From assembly GCA_029218425.1 (NCBI GenBank), contig JAQXRH010000072.1:43294-107293 (forward strand): a stretch of DNA of 64,000 nucleotides, in the 5' to 3' direction. The notes under the pieces are model-generated. The model was not told where the DNA came from. It searched no databases and saw only the letters and a program-made list of their open reading frames with translations. Below are positions 54,678 to 63,993 of the stretch, piece after piece (within the stretch, counting starts at the first letter, position 1; the number at the start of each line of letters is the position of its first letter). Made by a program: the position numbers and the translations under genes. The DNA is from Bacteroidales bacterium (GTDB lineage Bacteria; Bacteroidota; Bacteroidia; Bacteroidales; Muribaculaceae).

Positions 54678-56231
54678 TTACAGAGGAATGTTGCCATGTT
54701 TCTTGGCGGGGTTGGTCACTTTCTTAGTGGCGAGCTGCTGGAGCGCGCGGATTACGCGGAAGCGAGTGTTGCGCGGCTCGATGACGTCGTCGATGTAGCC
54801 GTATTTAGCAGCGTTGTAGGGGTTGCAGAAGAGCTTGTTGTATTCGGCTTCTTTTTCGGCGAGTACGGCTTTGGGGTCTTCGGCAGCCTTGGCTTCCTTG
54901 GCGTAGAGCACTTCGACGGCGCCGGCGCCACCCATTACGGCGATTTCGGCGGTAGGCCAAGCATAGTTCATGTCGCCGCGGAGTTGCTTACAGCTCATCA
55001 CGATATGAGATCCGCCGTAGCTCTTGCGCAATGTGACTGTCACTTTGGGCACGGTGGCTTCGCCGTAGGCGTATAGCAGTTTTGCGCCGTGGAGTATGAC
55101 GCCGTTGTATTCCTGGCCGGTGCCGGGGAGGAATCCGGGCACGTCGACGAGAGTCACCAACGGAATGTTGAAGGCGTCGCAGAAGCGAACGAAGCGTGCG
55201 CCTTTGCGCGAAGCGTTGGAGTCGAGCACGCCGGCGAGGTATTTGGGCTGGTTGGCTACGATGCCGACGGCCTGGCCGTTGAAGCGGGCGAAGCCGATGA
55301 TGAGGTTCTTAGCGTAGTCGCGTTGCACTTCGAGGAATTCGCCGTTGTCGATGATAGCGCCGATCACCTGGTACATGTCGTAGGGACGGTTGGCAGAATC
55401 GGGGATGATGTCGTTGAGGGAGTCCTCGAGGCGGTCGATGGGGTCGGTGCATTCCACAAGGGGAGCTTCTTCGAGGTTGTTCTGCGGCATGAAGCTGAGA
55501 AGCTGACGAGTGATTTTGAGGGCTTCTTCGCCATCTTCGGTAGCGAAGTGTGCCACGCCGCTCTTGGCAGAGTGCACTTCGGCGCCGCCGAGAGCTTCCT
55601 GTGTCACGTCTTCGCCGGTCACTGTCTTAACCACTTTGGGGCCGGTGAGGAACATGTAAGATATGCCTTTGGCCATGATGGTGAAGTCGGTGAGGGCGGG
55701 GGAGTAGACAGCACCGCCGGCGCAAGGACCTAGGATACAAGATATCTGAGGGATGACGCCTGAAGCGAGGATGTTACGCTGGAAAATTTCGGCATATCCG
55801 GCGAGGGCGTTGATGCCTTCTTGGATACGAGCGCCGCCCGAGTCGTTGAGGCCGATGACGGGAGCGCCCATCTTCATGGCCATATCCATGATTTTGCATA
55901 TTTTCAATGCCATTGTTTCCGACAGTGAGCCACCGAAAACGGTGAAGTCCTGAGCGAAGACGTAGACGAGACGGCCGTCGATGGTGCCATAACCGGTAAC
56001 GACGCCGTCGCCGAGGTAGGATTTCTTTTCTTGGCCGAAGTTGGTGCAACGGTGGCGCACGAACATGTCGAGCTCTTCAAAAGAGCCTTCGTCGAGGAGT
56101 TGTGCGATACGTTCGCGGGCGGTGTATTTGCCGCGTTCGTGTTGTTTCTGGATTGCTTTTTCGCCGCCGCCGATACGTGCTTCGGCGCGCATGTCGATAA
56201 GCTCTTTTACTTTTTCGAGTTGGTTACTCAT
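54678..56231 (-). CDS. Acyl-CoA carboxylase/methylmalonyl-CoA decarboxylase carboxyltransferase subunit
   Basis: [68 protein letters not shown]. Confidence 0.95.
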   Translation of the reverse strand: MSNQLEKVKELIDMRAEARIGGGEKAIQKQHERGKYTARERIAQLLDEGSFEELDMFVRHRCTNFGQEKKSYLGDGVVTGYGTIDGRLVYVFAQDFTVFGGSLSETMALKICKIMDMAMKMGAPVIGLNDSGGARIQEGINALAGYAEIFQRNILASGVIPQISCILGPCAGGAVYSPALTDFTIMAKGISYMFLTGPKVVKTVTGEDVTQEALGGAEVHSAKSGVAHFATEDGEEALKITRQLLSFMPQNNLEEAPLVECTDPIDRLEDSLNDIIPDSANRPYDMYQVIGAIIDNGEFLEVQRDYAKNLIIGFARFNGQAVGIVANQPKYLAGVLDSNASRKGARFVRFCDAFNIPLVTLVDVPGFLPGTGQEYNGVILHGAKLLYAYGEATVPKVTVTLRKSYGGSHIVMSCKQLRGDMNYAWPTAEIAVMGGAGAVEVLYAKEAKAAEDPKAVLAEKEAEYNKLFCNPYNAAKYGYIDDVIEPRNTRFRVIRALQQLATKKVTNPAKKHGNIPL

Positions 56232-56267
56232 AAATATAAAAATTAGAGGAAATGAAATGTCGAGGTA

Positions 56268-56687
56268 TTATTTGTTGGGGTCTTCGCAGAGCTCGATAAG
56301 AGTGCCGCAAGTCGATTTGGGGTGAAGGAAAGCGATGTTGAGGCCTTCGGCTCCTTTGCGGGGGGCTTTGTCGATGAGGCGGCAACCTTTGCCTTCGGCT
56401 TCGGCGAGGGCGTTGGCTACGCCGTCTTCGATAGCGAACGCGATGTGCTGGATGCCACCACGGCCGCCGTTGTTGGCTATGAATTTGCAGATTGCGCTGT
56501 CGTCGGCGGTGCCTTCGAGGAGCTCAAGCTTGGTTTGGCCCACTTTAAAGAAAGCGGTGCGTACCTTTTGGTCGGCTACTTCTTCGATGGCGAAGCATTT
56601 GACGCCGAGGATGTTTTCGTAGAAAGGAATTGCCTCGTCGAGCGAGGTGACGGCGATGCCGACATGTTCGATGTGAGAAATGTTCAT
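56268..56687 (-). CDS. mce: Methylmalonyl-CoA epimerase (ORF track start at 56750 over-extended)
   Basis: ISHIEHVGIAVTSLDEAIPFYENILG...GGRGGIQHIAFAIED...STCGTLIELCED. Confidence 0.92.
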   Translation of the reverse strand: MNISHIEHVGIAVTSLDEAIPFYENILGVKCFAIEEVADQKVRTAFFKVGQTKLELLEGTADDSAICKFIANNGGRGGIQHIAFAIEDGVANALAEAEGKGCRLIDKAPRKGAEGLNIAFLHPKSTCGTLIELCEDPNK

Positions 56688-56917
56688 GACTATATGAAAT
56701 TTAAGAGTTATACATAGGTATAGAGCCGTAAAAAGCGAGGCAGAAGCCACACTCTTCGGCTAACAAAGTGCAAATTTAGCAAATAATTCGACACAATGAT
56801 TAGAAAATGCAAAAAAGTGGTAAAATTATGAAATATAAAATATGAAATATGAAAGGCTGGCACCTTTGGGTGGGTAATGGGGGGCGGGTGGCGCTGCGGG
56901 CCGAGGTGGGCGAGAAA

Positions 56918-56954
56918 CTGACAAAATTGCGTGGGCGATGCGTCATTTTGGCAG
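56918..56954. promoter_or_regulatory. Imperfect inverted repeat upstream of dnaK sharing the groES motif
   Basis: CTGACAAAATTGCG (56918-56931) / CGTCATTTTGGCAG (56941-56954). Confidence 0.55.
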
Positions 56955-57029
56955 AAAATGGGGTTTGGTATGGCATAAATGCCGTGAGGAGCGGCGGTTG
57001 GCGGCGGTTGAGGAGCGGTGGAAACATTT

Positions 57030-57045
57030 TGGCACAGGATTTGTT
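57030..57045 (+). promoter_or_regulatory. Sigma54-like promoter of dnaK
   Basis: TGGCAC-AGGAT-TTGTT versus TGGCAC-N5-TTGCT; 125 nt upstream of ATG; no clear TAnnTTTG box seen nearby. Confidence 0.45.
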
Positions 57046-57169
57046 GAATAAGTAAGTGCAAGCGCCTGAAAAGGTGGGCAAGGCCCGGGTGGCCGAGCAT
57101 ATCAGTTAGGGCGGTGCGACAGAGAACAACAACATAAATCGAATAAAAACAATAAAAAACATAATAATT

Positions 57170-59095
57170 ATGGGAAAGATAATTGGTATCGACTTAGGTA
57201 CAACTAACTCATGTGTATCAGTATTGGAGGGCAACGACCCTGTAGTAATTCCTAACAGCGAAGGCCGCAACACTACCCCGTCGGTAGTGGCATTCGTAGA
57301 CGGAGGCGAACGTAAGGTGGGCGATCCGGCTAAGCGTCAGGCAATCACCAACCCCAAGCGTACGGTATATTCAATCAAACGTTTCATGGGCGAGACCTAC
57401 GACCAGGTGGCCGGCGAAATAGAGCGCGTGCCCTACAAGGTGGTGCGCTCCGACAACAATACGCCTCGAGTAGACATCGACGGCCGACAGTACACTCCGC
57501 AGGAGATTTCGGCCATGATACTTCAGAAGATGAAGAAGACAGCCGAGGACTATTTGGGACAGACGGTCACCGACGCCGTAATCACCGTTCCGGCTTACTT
57601 CAACGATGCACAGCGCAAGGCAACCAAAGAGGCCGGCGAGATAGCAGGTCTTAACGTGCAGCGTATCGTCAATGAGCCTACAGCGGCAGCGTTGGCCTAC
57701 GGACTTGACAAGAGCGACAAGGACCAGAAAATCGCAGTGTTCGACCTCGGTGGCGGTACATTCGATATCTCCATCTTGGAATTGGGCGATGGCGTGTTTG
57801 AGGTGAAATCGACCAACGGTGATACCCACCTTGGCGGTGACGACTTCGACCATGTGATAATCGACTGGCTCGCCGACGAGTTCCAAAGCGAGTATAAAGT
57901 GGACTTGCGCCAGGATCCTATGGCATTGCAGCGACTCAAAGAAGCTGCCGAGAAGGCCAAGATAGAGTTGTCGTCGACCACATCGACCGAAATCAACCTG
58001 CCCTACATCATGCCCGTCAATGGTATACCACAGCACTTGGTAAAGACCTTGACACGTGCGAAATTCGAGCAACTTGCCGACAACCTTATAGAGCGTACGC
58101 TTATACCGTGCCAGCAGGCCCTCAAGGACGCAGGCATGCAAGCGAGCGATATCGACGAAGTGATACTCGTGGGCGGTTCGACCCGTATCCCCGCCATCCA
58201 GGCCCTCGTGGAGAAATTCTTTGGCAAAGTGCCTTCAAAGGGCGTCAACCCCGATGAAGTAGTGGCAGTGGGAGCAGCCATCCAGGGCGCCGTCATCTCG
58301 GGCGATGTCAAAGACGTATTGCTGCTCGATGTAGTCCCCTTGTCGGTGGGTATCGAGACACTCGGCGGCGTGATGACCAAACTTATTGAGGCCAACACCA
58401 CCATACCTACTCGCAAGAGCGAGGTATTCTCCACGGCAGCCGACAACCAGCCGTCGGTAGAAATCCATGTGCTCCAGGGCGAACGTCCTATGGCAAAGGA
58501 TGACAAGACGCTGGGTAAGTTCCACCTCGACGGCATCATGCCTGCGCCCCGTGGCATACCTCAGATTGAAGTGACCTTTGAAATCGACAAGAACGGTATC
58601 CTCAACGTGTCGGCCAAGGATAAAGCTACCGGCAAAGAGCAGAGCATACGTATCGAGGCATCATCGGGCTTGACCGATGCTGAAATCAAACGTATGAAAG
58701 ATGAGGCAGCGGCCAACGCCGCCAGCGACGCCAAAGAGAAGGAACGCATCGACAAGCTCAACCAAGCCGACGCTATCATCTTCCAGACCGAGAAACAGCT
58801 TGCCGACCTCGGCGACAAATTGCCCGCCGACAAGAAAGCAGCTATCGAAGGCGCAGTGGCACAGCTGAAAGAGGCCCACAAAGCTCAGAATATCGAAGGA
58901 ATTGATGCCGCCATCAAGAATATCGAGGCACAGTTCCAGGCAGCCCAGCAGGATATCCTCAATGCCCAGGCACAGGCCCAGGGCGGAGCCAACCCCGGCG
59001 CCGGCTTTAACCCTGGAGCAGGAGCCAACCCCGGAGCCAACAACGGCGGCGACGACGGCCATGTCGACGACGTAGACTTCGAAGAAGTGAAGTAA
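57170..59095 (+). CDS. dnaK: Molecular chaperone DnaK
   Basis: [42 protein letters not shown] ... DDVDFEEVK. Confidence 0.98.
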   Translation: MGKIIGIDLGTTNSCVSVLEGNDPVVIPNSEGRNTTPSVVAFVDGGERKVGDPAKRQAITNPKRTVYSIKRFMGETYDQVAGEIERVPYKVVRSDNNTPRVDIDGRQYTPQEISAMILQKMKKTAEDYLGQTVTDAVITVPAYFNDAQRKATKEAGEIAGLNVQRIVNEPTAAALAYGLDKSDKDQKIAVFDLGGGTFDISILELGDGVFEVKSTNGDTHLGGDDFDHVIIDWLADEFQSEYKVDLRQDPMALQRLKEAAEKAKIELSSTTSTEINLPYIMPVNGIPQHLVKTLTRAKFEQLADNLIERTLIPCQQALKDAGMQASDIDEVILVGGSTRIPAIQALVEKFFGKVPSKGVNPDEVVAVGAAIQGAVISGDVKDVLLLDVVPLSVGIETLGGVMTKLIEANTTIPTRKSEVFSTAADNQPSVEIHVLQGERPMAKDDKTLGKFHLDGIMPAPRGIPQIEVTFEIDKNGILNVSAKDKATGKEQSIRIEASSGLTDAEIKRMKDEAAANAASDAKEKERIDKLNQADAIIFQTEKQLADLGDKLPADKKAAIEGAVAQLKEAHKAQNIEGIDAAIKNIEAQFQAAQQDILNAQAQAQGGANPGAGFNPGAGANPGANNGGDDGHVDDVDFEEVK

Positions 59096-59125
59096 GACTT
59101 GTAAATTAGCGTTATACAATATGCG

Positions 59126-59162
59126 AAATCCGTGTAGCTCATTGAGTTACACGGATTTTTTA
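59126..59162 (+). terminator. dnaK terminator
   Basis: AAATCCGTGTA ... TACACGGATTT followed by TTT. Confidence 0.8.
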
Positions 59163-59182
59163 TGCGTGGCTAACACTGATGC

Positions 59183-59392
59183 CACCGCATCATGAAGCTG
59201 CTTCATTGGGAACGCGGTGGCTATGCCATGTACTACAAGCGGCTGGAATGGTGGCGATTCCATCCGCACATTTCCCTGCGCGCGGGCTTCGGTTTTCGCT
59301 CGATGAGCTGAGACGAGCTGGTCCTGCTGATGGAGGGAATATCTCCGAAAGTGGCCGCCGCCGGCGCTTTGAAATGGGTGATAATTCGTTGA
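59183..59392 (+). pseudogene. IS66-family TnpB (orf2) C-terminal remnant with in-frame TGA
   Basis: MKLLHWERGGYAMYYKRLEWWRFHPHISLRAGFGFRSMS*DELVLLMEGISPKVAAAGALKW; typical TnpB text, TGA at 59309-59311 where Trp is expected; N-terminus missing. Confidence 0.75.
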
Positions 59393-59535
59393 TTATTTGT
59401 CATGCAATGCAGAAACCTACACCTCACTTGGTGGCTCCAATGGCTGCGCAGACCAGCTCACCAATTGGGATGGAACAAAGAAGCTTGGTTTGGGCTCACA
59501 AACAAAGAAGAAAGGACAATCTTGAAGCAATCAAA

Positions 59536-59599
59536 GCAGTATGGTTGGAGTGATTTGCAGCAAATTGTGTCTGCAAGTCGCTCTCAACTGTTAAACTGC
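59536..59599 (+). ncRNA. Candidate structured RNA (about 25-bp hairpin) upstream of the reverse transcriptase
   Basis: GCAGT-ATG-GTTG-GAGTGATTTGCAG (59536-59560), loop CAAATTGTGT, CTGCAAGTCGCTC-u-CAAC-TGT-uaa-ACTGC (59571-59599). Four G.U pairs are valid only in a + strand transcript. Confidence 0.55.
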
Positions 59600-59630
59600 A
59601 ACAAAATCGAAGGATTTTAGGTGTTTTGGG

Positions 59631-59659
59631 TTGTGTTCCTAATTTTATTACTATCTTTA
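59631..59659 (+). promoter_or_regulatory. Possible promoter of the RT gene (TTG, 18-nt spacer, TATCTTTA)
   Basis: One mismatch to TAnnTTTG; ends about 50 nt before the RT ATG. Confidence 0.35.
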
Positions 59660-59708
59660 TAGTCAAAATTTGACAATTCAACCGTTGAATAGTAAATAGT
59701 TCGTAGTC

Positions 59709-61280
59709 ATGAATGGATCCCCACAACAGCTAATAATTGACTTGTCGGCAGAAGACGCTAGGCGATTCTTTATGAAAAAGGAGTCATTTTGTAATATTAG
59801 CCTACCACAGTACTTTGACTTTCAGAAGTTGCTTGATGCAATTAGCACAGAGATTAACAATAACTCCAGTAAATTCACTACCATCTATGATAAAAAGCCA
59901 CATTGGGAATCAGATGTGAACTACACATTCTTTCAGAATAAAGATGGTCGTTTTTCATGGCGTCCCTTGCAATTAATCAATCCTGTTATTTACGCCTATT
60001 TGGTTAATGAAATAACAGAGAGCGAGAATTGGGAGTTAATTGTTAATCGCTTTAAGGAATTTGATGCGAACCCGCAAATTGCATGTTATAGTTTACCACG
60101 GGTAAATAACTCCAAAAAAACAGAAACGACTGATACTATTCTTGATTGGTGGGATAATATTGAGCAGCAATCAATAAGGCTTGCCATGGATTATAATTAT
60201 CTGATGATTACAGATATAACCGATTGCTATAGTTCTATCTATACACATTCTATCACATGGGCCATGTGCGGAATAGACAAAGCGAAAGAGAGGACACAAA
60301 ACAAAAAGGCGATATTATCAGAAGCTGATGAAAAGCGATATGAATTGGGTGATGCTATCGATGATAAATTGAGAGCAATGTCTTTTAATCAAACAAATGG
60401 CATTCCCCAAGGAAGTATATTAATGGACTTCATCGCTGAGATTATACTTGGATATGTTGACCTAGAACTATCAGAAAGATTAAAAAACGAGTTTACTATT
60501 AAAAAGTATAGGATACTTCGCTACCGTGATGATTACAGGATATTCGGGAGCACTCAAGAAGATGTTATAAAAATAGCAAAGATTCTTACAGAGGAACTTG
60601 CCAGATTAAATTTCAAGTTAAATGCAAAAAAGACTATTTTGACTCAAGACTTAGTATGTGATACTATTAAAGCAGATAAGTTGTATTACATAACACGAGA
60701 TTACAGACGTTTGGAAGAACCAGACAATCATTATTCGTTGCAAAAACATCTTTTGAGAATTAATCAATTAGCTCAAAAACATCCAAATTCAGGTTCTTTG
60801 CAAAAGGCAATGGATATTTTCTTTAAACGAATATGTGAATGGAAAGACCTTGGTCTGTTCAAAGAGGCAGAATCTTCAGAAGTTTTAATAAGTATAGCTA
60901 CAAACATAGCATATAATAACCCCAAGGTTTATAAACAATATGTCGGAATTGTTGGAAAGATCCTGTCATATGAGACTGACATAAATGAGAAGAATAAGAT
61001 AATAAACAAGATATTAAATAAGTTCCAACAATTGCCAAATGTTGGATACTTAGAATTATGGCTTCAGCGATTGACCATCAAGGAAGACAGGAAAAAAGAG
61101 TTTTCTGAAGATTTGTGCAAATATGCTGCAGGAGAAAAAGCAACCATTTGGAATGTGGGCTGGTTGAAAACCAAATTAAAGGAGATTTTTACAAATGTTT
61201 CTTTTGTTGACGAAGAGGCTATTTCTCAATTGCCAGAAGCTATAGAATATGAGGAATTCGAAAGCTTTAATAAGTATTAA
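59709..61280 (+). CDS. Reverse transcriptase of the Unknown-Group/Abi-like (defence-type) lineage
   Basis: RT motifs: MITDITDCYSSIYTHSITWAM (A), NQTNGIPQGSILMDFIAEIILGYVDLEL (B), YRILRYRDDYRIFGS (C, YRDD at 60522-60533), LNAKKT (D); about 170-residue helical C-terminal extension; no maturase/HNH intron features seen. Confidence 0.85.
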   Translation: MNGSPQQLIIDLSAEDARRFFMKKESFCNISLPQYFDFQKLLDAISTEINNNSSKFTTIYDKKPHWESDVNYTFFQNKDGRFSWRPLQLINPVIYAYLVNEITESENWELIVNRFKEFDANPQIACYSLPRVNNSKKTETTDTILDWWDNIEQQSIRLAMDYNYLMITDITDCYSSIYTHSITWAMCGIDKAKERTQNKKAILSEADEKRYELGDAIDDKLRAMSFNQTNGIPQGSILMDFIAEIILGYVDLELSERLKNEFTIKKYRILRYRDDYRIFGSTQEDVIKIAKILTEELARLNFKLNAKKTILTQDLVCDTIKADKLYYITRDYRRLEEPDNHYSLQKHLLRINQLAQKHPNSGSLQKAMDIFFKRICEWKDLGLFKEAESSEVLISIATNIAYNNPKVYKQYVGIVGKILSYETDINEKNKIINKILNKFQQLPNVGYLELWLQRLTIKEDRKKEFSEDLCKYAAGEKATIWNVGWLKTKLKEIFTNVSFVDEEAISQLPEAIEYEEFESFNKY

Positions 61281-61345
61281 TTTCAACAACAAAGTATGAT
61301 GCAACGAAGGTTTTGAGACAGCTCCTTTTCTATGACATTCAGATT

Positions 61346-61369
61346 TGATTCCACTTCAAAGTGGAATCA
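61346..61369. promoter_or_regulatory. 24-nt inverted repeat TGATTCCACT-TCAA-AGTGGAATCA between RT and exonuclease-LRR genes
   Basis: Perfect 10-bp arms, tetraloop, no following T-tract. Confidence 0.7.
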
Positions 61370-61415
61370 GTGACTTCATCAACTATATGATTCTAATTAT
61401 ATACTTTTAGGAAAA

Positions 61416-63905
61416 ATGACAATAATTTTTTTTGATACAGAAACCACGGGTCTTCCTCGGGATTACAATGCACCAAGTTCTAAACTTGATAATTGGCCTA
61501 GGTTAGTCCAACTTGCATGGATTGTTTCGGATTGTGATGGGAATGTTATATCTAGTGAGAACCATATTATCATTCCAAATGGTTTCGAAATACCCTCAAT
61601 ATCTGCTTCAATACATGGAATTACAACAGAGATTGCAAAATCTAAAGGTGAAAAGCTTGTTGATGTCATTGATAAGTTTCTTGGTGTACTTCAAAATGCA
61701 ACAGCGATTGCAGGACACAATATATCCTTTGACCAACACATTGTTGAAGCCGAGATTCTCAGATGTGGGCGATCTAATATTTTAAAGAGTTTGCCAGCAT
61801 ATTGCACGATGAAAATGTCGGCAAATTACTGTAACATTTTGAATTCGAACAAAGAGGTTAAATGGCCTACTTTACAGGAATTATTTTTTAAACTTTACGG
61901 GGAAAAGTTTGAAGGTGCTCATAATGCAATGGCTGACATAAAAGCAACTTATAGATGTTTTTTCACGTTGGTCAAACTTGGCGTTATTAAGTTGGAAGAT
62001 GAGTGTGCTGATTATTATAGAGGTTGGAAAGTAACAAATAAACGACCATTCACTGACGAAGAGATAAAACTGGTTAAAACAGCTTTAGTTGTTCAAACAA
62101 AAGCAGGATATTCTGTCAAATTCATTTTCAATGATGCTTGGAGTAAGAAATATTTACCTGTAGATGAAAAAAGTCATGTTAGTGTCTGTGAAATTATTGA
62201 TCTCGAAAAAGCGATGTTACTAACATTAAGTAAGCCTGGTCATAATGACATCTATCGAGTACAGCCTAAACAGAGAGATACAGAGAGTATAAAATATGAT
62301 ACGACATGGTCTTCCCTTTATGATTGTTCAGATGATAATGGAGGCTTTTCTTATGATGGTTATATCATGTTAAAATACAATGATGCTTTAGATGTCAAGG
62401 GATATAAAATACCTAAAGGTTGTAAAGTGTTAGCGGATAGTTGCTTTAGCCTATATGACCCTTATGGGCCATGGGAAAACCCTCATTTTTCGAGTCTCAT
62501 AATTCCTAATAGTTTAGAGATTATCGGAGATTATGCTTTTGGCGGTTGCGCAGAATTAGAAACCTTGCATATTCCTGCGTCTGTGAAACATATCCAAGGG
62601 AATCCATTTCCTAGTATGCTGCGAATAACAACAGATAGCCCTTCGTATGTTGTTAAGGATGATATTTTATATGATAAGGAGTGTTCTAGATTAATACACG
62701 CGTTTTCTGATTTAAAAACAATTGTAATTGACTCTTCTGTAAAAAAGATTGAACATAGTGCTTTTAGTGGGAGTGATAATCTAACCAATATTATAGTTCA
62801 TTCTGAAATAAATGAAATAGGCGGATATGCTTTTTCGTATTGCCAAAATCTCAACAATGTTATCATAAACGCCAAAATGGAAATTATACCTGATGGTCTG
62901 TTTCGTGGTTCAGGCATTTATGAATTTGACATTCCCGCTGAAACTAAAAAGATAGGTTTGGGTAGTTTTAAAGATTGTAAACGCCTTCAGAAAGTTGACA
63001 TTCCAGAAAATGTAACAATGATTGATGCATTCGCTTTTGAAAATGACGAATCTCTAAAATATATAAATATCAATGCGAACATTCAAGCAATAGAGCAGGG
63101 AACGTTCCGAGGATGCTCCTCTTTAAAGGAAATTATAATTCCGGAAGGTGTAAAGTCAATCGGAGAAGAGGCATTTAAGGATTGTACAGGTTTAGAAACT
63201 ATACGACTTCCATACAGTATAGAGGAAATTGGAAATGCCGTATTTGAAGGTTGTACAAATTTAAAACTAATTGAGTTACCCCGTGGTATAAAGGTATTAA
63301 GCCGCAAATTGTTCCACAATTGTAAAACCCTAAGGGAAGTTGTTATGCCTTCCACTATAGAGATTATTGGGAGTGAAGCGTTTGAAGGTTGTGATAACCT
63401 TTATTCAATCTTTATGCCAACTGGAGTTAAAGAAATATGGAGCCGCGCTTTTAGTTATAGCGGATTGCGTGAAGTCATTATTCCAGACACAGTAACAAAA
63501 CTTGGAGAGTCTGCTTTCCTCGAGTGTAGGCATTTGCATTCTACTTTAGTTCCTGGCTCAATAAAAACAATTCCGGAATTTTGTTTTCATGGATGCAGGT
63601 CATTAAGTCAAATAACTATTTGTGAAGGAGTAGAGAGTATCGAAAATTTGGCTTTTAGTGTATGTCCATCTCTGAAGAAACTCATCCTGCCTGAAGGAAT
63701 GAAGAGATTTGGAGAAGTTGATACCTTGGAACATTCCTTAATCAATGATTTATATGTGCCCTCAACATTAGAGGAGATTGTTCCTTTTAACAGCGGATTA
63801 GGCTCTGGTTACGTTAATTTACATGTTCCTTTTGATATGAAAACAATAGCAGAAAAACACATAGAAAACACTAAAAAAAGCCTTGAGGAATATGGAGGGC
63901 ACTGA
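61416..63905 (+). CDS. DEDDh (DnaQ-like) 3'-5' exonuclease fused to a BspA-type leucine-rich-repeat array
   Basis: ExoI FFDTETTG (D7,E9), ExoII GHNISFD (D106), ExoIII AHNAMAD (H169,D174); from about residue 340 repeated LxxIxIPxxVxxIGxxAFxxCxxL units; no signal peptide. Confidence 0.88.
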   Translation: MTIIFFDTETTGLPRDYNAPSSKLDNWPRLVQLAWIVSDCDGNVISSENHIIIPNGFEIPSISASIHGITTEIAKSKGEKLVDVIDKFLGVLQNATAIAGHNISFDQHIVEAEILRCGRSNILKSLPAYCTMKMSANYCNILNSNKEVKWPTLQELFFKLYGEKFEGAHNAMADIKATYRCFFTLVKLGVIKLEDECADYYRGWKVTNKRPFTDEEIKLVKTALVVQTKAGYSVKFIFNDAWSKKYLPVDEKSHVSVCEIIDLEKAMLLTLSKPGHNDIYRVQPKQRDTESIKYDTTWSSLYDCSDDNGGFSYDGYIMLKYNDALDVKGYKIPKGCKVLADSCFSLYDPYGPWENPHFSSLIIPNSLEIIGDYAFGGCAELETLHIPASVKHIQGNPFPSMLRITTDSPSYVVKDDILYDKECSRLIHAFSDLKTIVIDSSVKKIEHSAFSGSDNLTNIIVHSEINEIGGYAFSYCQNLNNVIINAKMEIIPDGLFRGSGIYEFDIPAETKKIGLGSFKDCKRLQKVDIPENVTMIDAFAFENDESLKYININANIQAIEQGTFRGCSSLKEIIIPEGVKSIGEEAFKDCTGLETIRLPYSIEEIGNAVFEGCTNLKLIELPRGIKVLSRKLFHNCKTLREVVMPSTIEIIGSEAFEGCDNLYSIFMPTGVKEIWSRAFSYSGLREVIIPDTVTKLGESAFLECRHLHSTLVPGSIKTIPEFCFHGCRSLSQITICEGVESIENLAFSVCPSLKKLILPEGMKRFGEVDTLEHSLINDLYVPSTLEEIVPFNSGLGSGYVNLHVPFDMKTIAEKHIENTKKSLEEYGGH

Positions 63906-63952
63906 AAAAGTGTTGACTTTTCAGGTTGCCCCCTCCGCAGGCTAAAATTAAG

Positions 63953-63993
63953 AACTCGCCAAGTCATCAACCGATGATTTGGCGAGTTTTATT
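63953..63993 (+). terminator. Strong terminator after the exonuclease-LRR gene
   Basis: AACTCGCCAA-G-TCATC / GATGA-T-TTGGCGAGTT, 16-bp stem, AACC loop, then TTATTATTT. Confidence 0.8.

Noticed and set aside
55089-55733. 214-aa + strand ORF antisense to the carboxyltransferase gene
   Set aside because: Shadow frame of a well-supported CDS.
56855-56870. Sigma54 site TGGCACCTTTGGGTGG upstream of dnaK
   Set aside because: Lacks a -12 TTGC-like element at the right spacing; the 57030-57045 site is better.
59402-59620. 72-aa + strand ORF (MQCRNLHLTWW...NCNKIEGF) as a third gene of the RT operon
   Set aside because: Overlaps the structured hairpin, matches no family I recognise, and a competing frame is also open. 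Better treated as non-coding until conservation is shown.
59709-61280. RT as a retron or group II intron RT
   Set aside because: No msr/msd-like inverted-repeat architecture was evident and no maturase or HNH domain; YRDD and the long helical C-terminus fit the UG/Abi type better.
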